DNA of 64,000 nucleotides from Panax quinquefolius (lineage: Eukaryota > Streptophyta > Magnoliopsida > Apiales > Araliaceae): the NCBI GenBank assembly GCA_020205615.1, contig CM035151.1, positions 44,512,977 through 44,576,976 of the forward strand. Reading direction: 5' to 3'. Each line of letters begins with the position of its first letter. Position 1 is the stretch's first letter. Positions 32,911-44,689 of the stretch are shown here, piece by piece. A program made the translations under genes and the position numbers. The notes under the pieces are model-generated. The model saw only the letters and a program-made list of their open reading frames with translations, did not search any database and had not been told where the DNA came from.

Positions 32911-35900
32911 TAAGGACCCCAAACTCGGGTACTTGAAACTCGAACTCGGTGCTTTACGCTACCATTTCTATGAGCGGAATAATACTAATAATAATAACAA
33001 TAATAGAAAAATCAAACTTAATTTACATTTATCAGAGTCTAATCCCAAGTACACAACCTTTACTACATTCTTTACATGATATATAATACATATCATTATC
33101 TTAATACAGTCTAACTATTACAAAAGATACCATTTAACATATACTGTTTACTTTCCTTTTCACTTGTTCCTGTCTAAACCTTCGGGTTGATCATGCCTAG
33201 CTGAAAACATTTAATTTTAAAGCAAGAATGAGCATTTGGGTGCCCAACAAGTAATAACAATTATAATTATAATTAGCTGAAAGAAATAAATGTTTTCTTT
33301 GTACATCACTTCTACAAATCTAATTTATAGTTGTGAAGTAAACAGAACCGATAATAATAACATAACAATTCTATCTCAAATTTTTGAAACTACGTATAGA
33401 CTATATATATAGGGTAGTCGACATACTATGAACATTGTTTTAAATTTTCGATAAGGTTTAGCAGAACTTAATCAAAAACCATTCATAGCTTACTGAGCAT
33501 GAGGGTGTACATCCCATGGACCCTGTATTGATCAATACTAAATTACAAGAACAATATTATCGTTCACTCTATCCGCCTTGGACGCATAAAAATTTTCCCT
33601 TGATCGGGATGTTCATACTTAGACTGAAATCCAAACCAAAACAATTTGATTGGATACAAAAAGGTTTTTATTATATTCAACGACATTTTAAAATTTGTGT
33701 CTAGCTGATCAAATAGCTTAGACGGCTTATATATATATATATATATATATATCTGAATTATCATATACTAACATGTTGATTAACAATGATCGGATATAGA
33801 ATATATCACAATAAGGTTAATAATATAGCATAATAATAATAAAATTCTGAAACTTCTTACTCATGTCCATTACATAAAGGAAATGCAAAGGTAAGATACT
33901 TGCCTGATGCGCTGCTTACAGTTCATAACTTAGTTCTATCTTTATATAACACCTATCATTAATAAGATCATTTGATCGATTAGAATAAAATACTATAACA
34001 CATAGCAATGCTTTATTGCAGTCAGCATATAACCTAATCACATTGGCACATATGTTCCACAACTATTGAATCACAAATAAACACATATCTAATCAAATTA
34101 TCTAAGTCCGGATCAATTTACGAAACATGTCCGGTGTAAAATGACTCGGCTTTATCGAGTAATTATCGAGTCTAAAGACTCTATCCCGGTGCTTAATATC
34201 TGTAAGTATCAGTCATATTATTTTTTAAATGACTTATAATTATTTTAAAACATTTATTATAATTATCATGAATTTTTAAACACCTAATCATTATTAAATG
34301 ATTTAAATATTAAATAATTTTATTATCATTAATATTTAAATAATATATTAAACTATTAATGAAACCATTGCCAAAAGGTTAAAGTTATTTATAATAACTC
34401 AAAATACTTTTAAAGTATTAATATTACCCTTAAATGATATTTGAAAGAATTAAAATTATTTTTAAATAATTATCATTAATATTAAAGTATTAATGTATTA
34501 CTTATCAAAATATTAAAAGTCCTTAACCATAACTTAAAATATTTTTAATTCATTTATATCCTTCTTAAATGATTTTTAAATAAATAAAACCATTTTTAAA
34601 CTATTTATTTAATATAATTATTAAACAAATCTAATATCATTTAATATTAAATTAATATCATTATTAATGAAATTATCCTTGAAATATTAAAAGTTATAAT
34701 TTATAACTTCAAATATCTTTAAACACTTTATTTTTATTTTAAATGATTTTTATAATATAAAAATCACTTTTAAACTAATTTATAATTATTAAATAATTTT
34801 AATATCATTAATAGTAAATAATTAATGAAATTTACTTTTAAATATTGAAAGTTATATTTTATAACTAAAAATATTTTTAAACTATTTATTTTCATTTAAA
34901 AAGATTTTTCTAATATTAAAATCATTTTTAAACTAATTTATTTAATATATTCAATAAATAACTTAATTATCATTAATATTAATTAATTAATGAAATTCAT
35001 CACAAAATATTAAAAGTTAACAAAAATAACCTAAATTATTTTCTTGTACCATAATATAATTTTAAATGATTTTTCATGATTAAAATCATTTTTAAATAAT
35101 TTATTTAATATTATAATTAAACAAATTAAATACTTTTAATATTCCAAAAATATGAAATATTTATGAAATATATTCAAAATAATTAAAAACTAATTTTTGG
35201 ATTTTAAAATAATTTTTAATAATTTATTTGGTATTTTTAATAATTAAAACTATTTTTTTTCTATTTATTTAATTAAAATAATTATTTTTCAGGAATTAAA
35301 TTAATTAAAATAAACTGTATGTCGCTAAAGACCACCTATAATGACAGAACTGTTGCTATAGGTGTTCTTCATGTACTTCATGAAACCCAGAAATGCAAAG
35401 TCAGTTTACAATGTGCTTACTTTGACCAAGATTTATTCGTAACATATAATGTTTCTGGACAACCTATTGGTCAGATATTATAGTTCTAGTGTAATACTAC
35501 ATTATTCAACAACAAACATGACCATAATGCATCACAATAAGAAGATCTATCTTTGCGAGAAAAAACATGTCGAGTTGTTCATCAAGTTACAATTTGCCCA
35601 GATAAATTAAGTCATTAGTCATTAATGCTATCACGACCTTCTAACCTCAGAATCTGTTGATGATATGGGTGGTCTAGACGTTGGGCTGTGTAAAACAGTT
35701 ATCATAGAACATGATTCGATTACTAGTCAAGTCTAAACATCACTACAGAACATGATCTAAGGCATTGAACAAGCTATCAGAGCTGTTCTTCATTTTCTGG
35801 GTTACCCAGAAATAAAGAAACGATTCGACCGACCACCCCACTTTGGGCTTCCACAACTTGCTAATCTTGTAATGTTTTTGTAATTTAAGAGTTGTGATGT

Positions 35901-36518
35901 GTAGATAACATGTAAGGCTACAAATCTATTACATAACATAGATCTAACAACAACACAACGAGAAGATCTAGTCCGGTCAAAGTCTGTCAGAAATATTGTG
36001 CCTACGATTTTTGGGTTTTCTAGAAGCGCTCAATCAGTGATGAGTGGTCTACTTTGACCAGCTACTCTGATCGATATATTGATGTTATGAAGGGTCTATA
36101 GACATGAATCTAGAGTCCATCTAACATACTACAACATGAATGCACTAACAAGAACAACACAACATAAACCTGACATATCTGGAGCCTTAAAGATCTTGTC
36201 AGGCTCTGATTAACACTTTCTGGGTTACCTGAAGTTACGGCCATCTTTCAAATCAACCTCGGTTTGACCACGAATATCTGACAATCGAAGCATGATTTGG
36301 TCCTGATACAAGTTCTAGATCACAGATCTCACAACATACAACAAGATAAAACATTTAAACAACAAAAACTCATAACAACCAAAGATCTAAGAGGACTGAC
36401 ATTTGACCGTCAGACACAAAATAAACTTTTTCCAGATTTTTAAAATCTTCAAATTCGTCCACTTAGATGTTATGGATCTACAAGATACCAACCCAGATCT
36501 TTTATTTAGACTCCATAA
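32911..36518 (-). other. Gene-free part of the long LTR left of the Helitron
   Basis: Extremely AT-rich from about 34200 to 35300, with degenerate repeats around AAATCATTTTTAAACTAATTTATTT. From 35320 to 36300 a second degenerate repeat recurs (CTGGGTTACC(C/T)(A/G)AA or TGGGTTTTCTAGAA, then TTTGACC or GACCGACC) at intervals of roughly 200-400 bp. The short frame at 33516-33704 has no recognisable similarity. Confidence 0.6.
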
Positions 36519-37892
36519 TCTATATATACTAAATCACAATACATAACATAATATTTTGACATCTGTCCTTCTAAAAACCCAAAACCTGTCCATCCTAATT
36601 AATGCTCCTAAATATCCTTTATGAAAATACCATTCACAACAGTGCCCCTCTAAAATAACAACCGGAATCCTATCTTCAATTTTGGCGTTCAAATTCGTTC
36701 AAATAACAACTGGAATCCTATCCTATCTTCAACTCTTATCTTATCTTCAACTTTGGCTTTCAAATAACAACTGGAATCAAATGATGTATCGAAAGAAGCA
36801 TACCACGGCAAGAATTAATGCTTTGTTTGAAATTTCATCAACAACAAGACGAAACAGAAGAAAGGGAAAAAACTTTATGTTGAGTCACGGATATTTTCGA
36901 AAGGCTGATGTTCGGAAAATCTTTTTTCAAGTAAGTTTTCCTTCATCTATTTTAATTATGTTTTTTGTGAAGTTATTGGATCGTTAGTGCTGTAGATCCT
37001 CTGATTTCATGTTTTTGTCTGATTAAGTAATCAGTTAGTTATGTGTTTAAGGGTTTAGATCCCATTATGATCTCAAACCATGGTTGACAGTTATTATCCC
37101 GTTGTATTTACGTAATAATCACCTCTTCTCTTTGATGGAAGAAATACGTTTTTTCTTGGTTTTCTTGAAGAGGACAATTGGTCTCCTATTAATATATTTT
37201 AGTTGTCTTGCAGCATGTTGAATCCCTGGAGATTTTTCTTCAAGGTCTTTGTCGTGTTCATAGATAACGGTTAAGCAATCAATATTAACAAATCATGGCG
37301 ACCCAGATCAGATTATCAAAAAGAAAATGGTTAGTTCGTACAATTCCTATTTCCCCTCAATTTTGGATCCTCTAAATAAATAAATAAACAAATAAAGTAA
37401 TTGGATTCCATTTTTCGTTCGTTAATTTTCTCAATCTGGTTCTCATATGGTGGTGATTGTTTAAATGCTATTGCATAAAAAACATATTGTTACTCGAAAT
37501 ATGTTCTCCAGATCTCCCACTTCCCATTCGATATGTAAGCACACCATGGCGAAGAAGAAGGAGGCCACAACAAAGAAGAAACATACCCAATAGAGGAAGT
37601 CGATTCTTACTGTGACCTTCGATCTGTAAGACTTATTTTTATTTTGATTTTATCATGAATGGTTCAATATTGCGATTTTAGCTTACTATTAGCCAAAAAG
37701 CAGATTGATTTTCTGATCATATGTGTTGTTGGCATGTCGTATCTAATGTCCTGTAAGTATTTGTTCTCTTTATCTTAGTGGATTATGCTCTATTTTGTTA
37801 ATCTGAGTTTGTGTTGAAATGTTAAATGTTAATATACTGATATCGTATGCCATTTTGTTTATTAATCTTGTGTTCCGGTCTGTATCCTCTAC
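36519..37892 (+). other. 5' Helitron segment with unidentified exon-like pieces
   Basis: A 101-codon frame at 36682-36987 includes a basic stretch with HTTARINALFEISSTTRRNR and passes a donor-like CAAGTAAGT at about 36929. Another short piece at about 37544 begins MAKKKEATTKKK and ends in frame at a stop. I recognise neither. They may be parts of captured genes or chance frames. The rest of the segment is AT-rich and intron-like. Confidence 0.4.
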
Positions 37893-37897
37893 TTCTA

Positions 37898-40645
37898 TGT
37901 GACGCCCCCAAAATTAGGTATACGTCACCCATCTTGGGTCGCCACTTACATGGTACATAAATTCAAATACAACTTACTAATATAATTGTCGTGTACAATA
38001 CGACATAAACTGTGAGTTTGAATACAAATATTATCTACTAGATATTATACAAACTCAAAAGGAGTCCTCATTACAACTATTATCACACTATTTCACGAAT
38101 AGTGAGAACTACTAATGCTATCATCTCGACCATTACTCCGCTCCCCGACTCGTCTCGGCTATGTTCTCATTTCCGAAGAGAACAAAGGAAAAGAAAGGTG
38201 AGCTCAACTAGCCCAAAGAAGAAATATTATGACTAAGATAATGCGTAATAATTTATCATTAGCCTTCAACGAAGTGTTAAACCGATAAAATACAATAGAC
38301 AACAAGTTTAATCATAGCTGAATAAGCAATCCATTAAAAGAGTCAAGTAGAGAATAAAGTCTACTATCTTTTAGGTTTTAAAAGGTTTTTCATCATTTGT
38401 TATAGCCGAGACTCAGCTTTAATAAATAATCCACATCATCGAATCACCCCTGCACTACGGCCGAGGATATTCATCAAATTATCAATGGTCATGACTATAC
38501 CGAATCACCCCTGGTCATAATCATACCAAAAACTATCCATCATCGCATTACAGCCACTTTGAGGACTTTTATCACATCATTTATAACAAGCCATGATTAT
38601 ATACCGAATGATCCCTCGGTCATAATCATACTAAGTTCATCTATACACGTAAAGTCAAGATAACATAATATAACATGAGGATGATGACAATGACATAATA
38701 ATTCAAAAAAACAAGTTAAGAATTATTTTATCCATGAATTATTAACGTCCAAATTGTCAAAATGATACTGTTTTGTAGAGTAAAATTCAAGAATGATCAG
38801 AAGAATATTTCCATGAAAAGATACTGGATGAAACGCAAATATCAAGGATATTCTACTAATTTCATGGAGTATAGAAGTCAAAGTTTTAACCAACTGGGTA
38901 TAATAAAGAATGGAATAACAAAAGAAATCACCATGCATGCGGTGATTAGATGTAGACAAGTTATTCCAATGTAATAATAATAACGGAACCAGTCAGTGAA
39001 ATTCACACCGACGGGATGTTCCAACAGAATAATAAAGATGGAACCGATCCTGTAAAACACATAGATAGGATATTCCAATGTAATGATAAAGATTTTAACC
39101 AGTCCGGTGTAAAACACGCATGTGATATTCCAATGTAATAATAAAGAAGGGAACCAGTCCCAGGCGTAAAATGCATGCAGACGGGATATTCCAACAAAAT
39201 AATAAAGAATGGAACCAGTCCGGTAAAACACACGAGGCGTGATGTTCCAATGTAATAATAATAAAGATAAAACCAGTCCTGTGCAAAACACACGTATGTG
39301 GATGTTCCAATAGAATAATAATAAAGATTTTAACCAGTCCCAGTGTAAAAAACACGCATGTGATGTTAAAAGCGAATAATAGAAGAATGTCACCAAGTAT
39401 AGGGTAAACCACGTATACAAAGTTATTCCAATGAATAATAAGCAATGAAATAACAACAGCTTCTCTTCATGAATAAGAAAGAATAACACTTCTTACGTAC
39501 AACAAATAATATTTCCTACCTTAGAAGAACCGAATATTGGCAAAGTGAAGTAGCATAATACTTTTCTTCTTTCTCTCTATAGTTTCTCTCTAGAGTTTCA
39601 AATTGAATTGTGAAAAATAATGAAGCACTAGGCCTCTATTTATAGAAGATTTCTATCTTAGCACTTGCCATGTGAAAAGGCAAGTGGCTCGAATGATCGT
39701 GATGATGTGAAAAGAAAAGTGGTTTGACGCCTGTAATATGAAACAACAAGTGGTTCGACGCCTGTAATGTGAAACGACAAGTGGTTCGACGCCTGTAATG
39801 TGAAACGACAAGTGGTTCGATGCACAGTAAAAGGTAATTACTATCGACGAAGGTAATTACTATTCACAAAGGTAATTACTATCGACGAAGGTAATTACTT
39901 ATTGACGAAGATAATTACTATTCACAAAGGTAATTACTATTGACGAAAGTAATTACTATTGACGAAGAGACTCTTAGATGATAACATATATGGGCCCCCA
40001 TAAAATAATCAAACTTACCACAAATGTCTCATAATGAGACTTTATATACATCAAGGATTGAATAAATATTACCACAAATCATTTTATTTTTAATCAACAC
40101 ATTTAATCTTTCAACAATTATTAATCATTTATAACTTGTCGCCTCAATTATTGATTTAATACTATAACATATTATATGTATGATAATGTGACAATAATTG
40201 AATCAATAATATAAGAGATATGATGCAAAGAATTACTATAGCAATAATTGAGCATAGCCGAAAGTGACTTCTCACGTAAGCATCAATAATCAATATCGTG
40301 TGCTTACTATACAACTACGCCAGACATCGTATTTTTTTACTACCGGGTAGTTCAACGCTTTAATCGGTAACACCTCTGCCGTTATTTTTATAGAAAGATA
40401 ATTTTGTCGCTTTCTAACTACGACAATACTTCCGCTAGGGGTCCACTAATGATTGAGTCGTCGTATTTAATATTCCCCAACAAAAGAATATTCCCCAACC
40501 AAACGAATATTTTATAACAACTCAGCATACTTTGCAAAATTTATAAATACTACCCATAACTATAATATTATCTTAAATTCACACCATAATATTAAAAATT
40601 ATTTCACAAAATTTAAATCTTTATTGATAAAATCTGGGTCTCACA
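37898..40645 (-). repeat. 3' LTR of Gy-B copy 2
   Basis: On the + strand it starts TGTGACGCCCCC and ends GGGTCTCACA. It includes hairpin modules (38487-38530, 38605-38640), the ~60-bp tandem (38960-39440), a donor-like AAGGTAGGA on the - strand (39514-39524), a TATA box (39636-39644), three-to-four copies of a ~31-bp unit GTGAAACGACAAGTGGTTCG (39735-39820) and GGTAATTACTATTCAC-type units (39830-39965). Confidence 0.92.
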
Positions 40646-42590
40646 ATCTCCCTCCTTATGGAATTTCCCTCAAATTAGGGTACGATACTGGTATGATAAA
40701 GAGGTGAGGATACCTTGAATACCTTTATCATTTGAAAACATTAAATTCATCTTTGCAATCCTACCAAAGATATTTATTCACAATTCATCTTTTACTACAG
40801 CCAAAGATATACAATCAGAAACCAATAATGCCGAGACGCAACTTAATAAGTATCACGACCACGAATTATCCATGCACCAACGCCAAGGATATTCGTGTTT
40901 TTCAATTACGGTCATGATTATACCGAATAATCCTTGGTCATAATCATACCAAGTCTATCAATGCACTACTACCAAAGATGACTTTTACCACATCCATGAA
41001 TTAATATTTCATTGCACGAGACTCACTTCAATAATTAATCCATATCATCGAATCATCCCCGCACTACGTGCCAAGGATATTCATTAGTATCACGACCACG
41101 AATTATCCATGCACTACTACCAAAGATAATCGTGTATTCATTAGTATCACGACCACAAATTATCCATGCACTACTACCAAAGATAATCGTGTATTCATTA
41201 GTATCACGACCACAAATTATCCATGCACCACGTACAAAGATAATCGTGTATTCATTAGTATCACGACCACAAATTATCCATGCACTACTACCAAAGATAA
41301 TCATGTGTTTTCAATTACGGTTATGATTATACCGAACAATCCTCATTCATAATCATACCAAGTCCATCTATGCACTACAGCCACGAGATGACTTTCAACA
41401 TAATATAAGCATGAGGATAATGATATAAAGAATCAATCAAATGAGATAAAGGATAAATATTAAATATTTATAATATAATTTATCCAGATTCAAGAATATC
41501 CCCATGTTATCAATAACTTAATAATCTCATAATCTAATATCATTAATATTATAACAATATTTTAATCACTTCTTAAATTTATAAACAATTTATCTCAATT
41601 GTTTACGCTTTACCGAGATAATGCATTTAATCATTCAAAATTCCATACTCATAAGATATCATCACCAATTATCAAATCCTCAAAAATGTGCATATATTCT
41701 ATATAGGATTCTCTAGCCATAAAATCCTATTTTCAACTTTCATACTTCACATAACATATTTTTAACTCATATGTTCAGAATTAAACTATTTTCATGAAAA
41801 ATACCAAATCAGTCCCAAAAATATTTCTTTTTCTGGGTTTTAGCATAATATAGTCCCATAATAAAATATATTTTCTCGAATTTTAAAATTCATTTACTAT
41901 TTTTCAAAATCAATTTCTAATTAATTCCTTAAGAAATTAGCTACCTCAAGTTTAACTCCAAAATTCCCAAATCATGGCAGGACCTTACACATGTTAACGT
42001 GAGCTTCCAGTTTAAATTTCATGGTCATCGGAGTTATAGAACTCCGTTATAGCGTTTTTCATTCGAAAAACCTAAATATTGAAATAGTCATAACTTGCTC
42101 ATTTTAAGTCAGAATGAGCTCATTTTTGGACAGGAGGTACTTTATACCATATACCTTCATGTCCCAAAAGGCCAGAATTTTTCTCATAATTTAAGTGACC
42201 GAAACAGCCCGTCTAAAATCATGGCAGCAGCTTTTTTTTCGGTTTTGCAGCTTTGCACTCCTTTGCTAAAATCAGTCCACACAAAAAATCTACAAGACCT
42301 TTTCCAGTAATTACACTTGGATTAGTTAGGTAACTCATAGATCTAACTCTAGGACTTGACCACACTCAAAAATCAAAATATAATAGGAGATTTGGTCAAT
42401 TGAATTTCATGTTACGTTTTCACCAAAATCTGGTTTTTAACTCCTTGTGATTTTTAAGAAACTTTCATGTTTTCACATACTAACCAACATAACTCATCAT
42501 AACACTTACTAATACCACGATATACCTATAATTTTCATTAGTCCAATGCTTTTATTATGACTTTCATCATAAACCACGTAAATCGCTCAT
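40646..42590 (-). other. Non-coding 3' internal region of Gy-B copy 2
   Basis: The PPT (complement of ATCTCCCTCCTTATGG) starts at 40646. Module remnants and hairpins lie at 40730-41060, about four 57-bp units at 41068-41320, and AT-rich DNA with no frames follows to the protease side. Collinear, inverted, with 1430-3716. Confidence 0.8.
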
Positions 42591-42594
42591 TTTA

Positions 42595-42928
42595 GTTGAA
42601 GAAATATTTGAGGGTTTAAGAAATGGGTTTTGTCTTCAAATTCAATACAAAATTCGATTTCACGCTCTAGGGTAGGCTAGAAAGTCTTCAAGAATACGTC
42701 AAGAAATTTATTAATAATAGTAATATCATTCAAAATCGTGACTCTCATCCAAGACTTGGATAGTACGTCACATTGATACCAACCGTGACTTCTATCCCTT
42801 AACCTAGATAGCACCTCACAATGATACCTATAAACTTGCCATCTTCATTCACGATGTCGCCTCTGTAAAGTCCGGCTTGATGCATTCCACACAAGGAAGT
42901 CAACAACGAAAGGTTCGGGGCTCTTTAC
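42595..42928 (-). pseudogene. Pre-RT remnant where pol stops in Gy-B
   Basis: On the - strand 42605-42735 resembles the FPDVFPEE...PERE linker that leads into gypsy RT (compare Gy-A, about 17200-17330). It breaks down before any RT motif. The same truncated linker and junction occur in copy 1 near 1310-1430, showing that pol was lost before these two copies separated. Confidence 0.6.
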
Positions 42929-43346
42929 TTATGGCTTCATATGACAATAATTAACTTTAGTAGTTTGGTTACTTGAATTACGCACAACAAGTTGGTTATG
43001 AATATAAAAGCTAACAACCTTACACAAAAAAGCATGATGAGTAGTTAACCAATTGATTCCTAAAATCACATCAAAGGCAAGTATTTTCAAAAAGATAAGA
43101 TCGACAGTAACGTGAAAATGTTTTATTTGAATCAAACAAGATTTAAAAATAGTAAGCGGTAATGAAGGCTCCTACTAACGAAGTTTCAACCAATAAGTCA
43201 AAGTTTAACTTCTTCTGAGTCAAATTTAAACGCCGAACACAACTAGGTGAAATAAAAGAGTGGGTAGAACTGGTATCTAACACGGTATAGACTTCGCAAG
43301 AGCTTATGATTAACTTACCCGTGATAATTTTATTCGTGTTCCTCAT
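42929..43346 (-). pseudogene. Protease of Gy-B copy 2
   Basis: Two adjacent frames (43143-43346 and 42929-43135) contain KIITGKLIISSCEVYTVLDT followed by SSTHSFISPS, then [20 protein letters not shown]. This is the gypsy retropepsin fold. The catalytic Asp is kept, but the Gly of D-T-G is Ser. A frame break separates the halves. Closely related to the protease in Gy-A at 17500-17850. Confidence 0.85.
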
Positions 43347-43439
43347 AGAAAAAAACGCTCTCTTAAACTACCGGCTTTGGTTTGTCTGGGACAACCTTTG
43401 GTGCCTCCATCCTAGTTGAATTTGTCTTCGGTAAACGAC

Positions 43440-44560
43440 AAAATCGAGCTAAGTGACCTTCTCTTCCACAATTATAACATGCTTTGAATGCATGGCGCAG
43501 TTCGGACTGATGTGTCCCTCTCCTCCGCATTTGAAGCATATGATTGTTGGTCTTTCTCCTTCCTTAACAACGGGTGCTGGTGCTGACGTCTTTCCATCAT
43601 TGTTGAATCTCTTTTTCTTGAAATGTCCATTCTTATTGCTTTGACCACGATTACCACCAAGTGGTTACCATATCCGCCCGTTGATTCCCTCCACGCTTGT
43701 TGTCACCGCTTGATGACTACTCTCACCGGTATTATAATTTTGTCATACCGCTCTCTTTAGTTAAGCGCTGACTGTTATCGCTACCCACTAATCGAGCCCT
43801 ATTTACAACATCTCAATACAAACACGCTTTATGAGAAATAAGATGTTGACGATATCTCCTGCTTCAAACCTCTTAAAAACATTCGCGATTCTCTCTTCAT
43901 TATCCACCAAGTGGGACGAATCGTGATAACTCCGCAAATTTTGCCTCGTATTATGACACGGTCCATATTGTTTTGTTCCAACTTGATAAACTCCACCTCC
44001 TTCATGTGGTGAATACTTTCGAGAAAGTATTTGTCGTTGAAACGACTCTGGAACTTCTCCCAAGATATCTTCAAGATAGCGAGTTGAGTACGCTTACCGA
44101 TTCCCACCAAGACCGCCTCTCTCAAGCAACATAAAGGCGTAGGGAACCTTTTGCTCCTCGAGCATCCCAAGACATCAAATATCTTGTAATCATTTATCCA
44201 TATTTCCGCCGTAAGTGGTTTTGGCTCTCCTTAAACTCCAAAGGTCCCAGCTCCTTGAATTGTTTAGCGGTGGACCGCCGAGAGTTTTCCGTGTTTCCAC
44301 CTACGCTTTGGATGTAAGTCGCTTTCACCGATGTTGCATGAATTTAAAACCTCTTAAACGTCACTCGTCGCTCATCAATTGATCGGTGTTGTTGTTTACG
44401 GGAAGATTATCGCCATCCTGTTGCACATTGTCCCGATTATTGATCCGTGGAGAATCAACAACACCGTGCTCCATTGCTATTCTCAACATTCTCGGATGCC
44501 ATTTTCAAACACTGCCACAAAATAAGGGTTAATTGACATGCAACATATTATCACTATACT
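43440..44560 (-). pseudogene. Gag of Gy-B copy 2
   Basis: Broken frames cover a capsid segment at 43829-44170 (SWEKFQSRFNDKYFLESIHH, then MKEVEFIKLEQNNM) and a knuckle region near 43470-43560 (CFKCGGEGHISPNC-like). The order and motifs match Gy-A gag. Stops and shifts are numerous. It lies about 130 bases from the PBS, the normal gag position. Confidence 0.82.
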
Positions 44561-44675
44561 CTGACCGACCAATCAAATACCAACTAAACTTAGGTAGGTC
44601 ATACTAGCGAAGGAATTCCCTATCTCTCCCCTCCTAGTTCTAGTCTCACATCTTAGCCAGGGATCATATCCCTAA

Positions 44676-44687
44676 GCTCTGATACCA
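44676..44687 (-). promoter_or_regulatory. PBS of Gy-B copy 2
   Basis: On the - strand TGGTATCAGAGC lies two bases inside the LTR. It matches the 3' end of initiator methionine tRNA as commonly used by plant LTR elements. Confidence 0.88.
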
Positions 44688-44689
44688 AC

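Noticed and set aside
33516..33764. Frames on both strands near 33.5-33.7 kb
   Set aside because: Short, within LTR-type DNA, overlapping on both strands and reaching into an (AT)n tract.
35320..36300. Possible host gene in a less AT-rich stretch
   Set aside because: Frames are short and full of stops; the stretch contains degenerate repeats and fits LTR DNA.
37541..37632. Possible conserved N-terminus MAKKKEATTKKK
   Set aside because: Low-complexity Lys-rich start followed soon by a stop; not enough to call a gene, so kept only as part of the Helitron segment.
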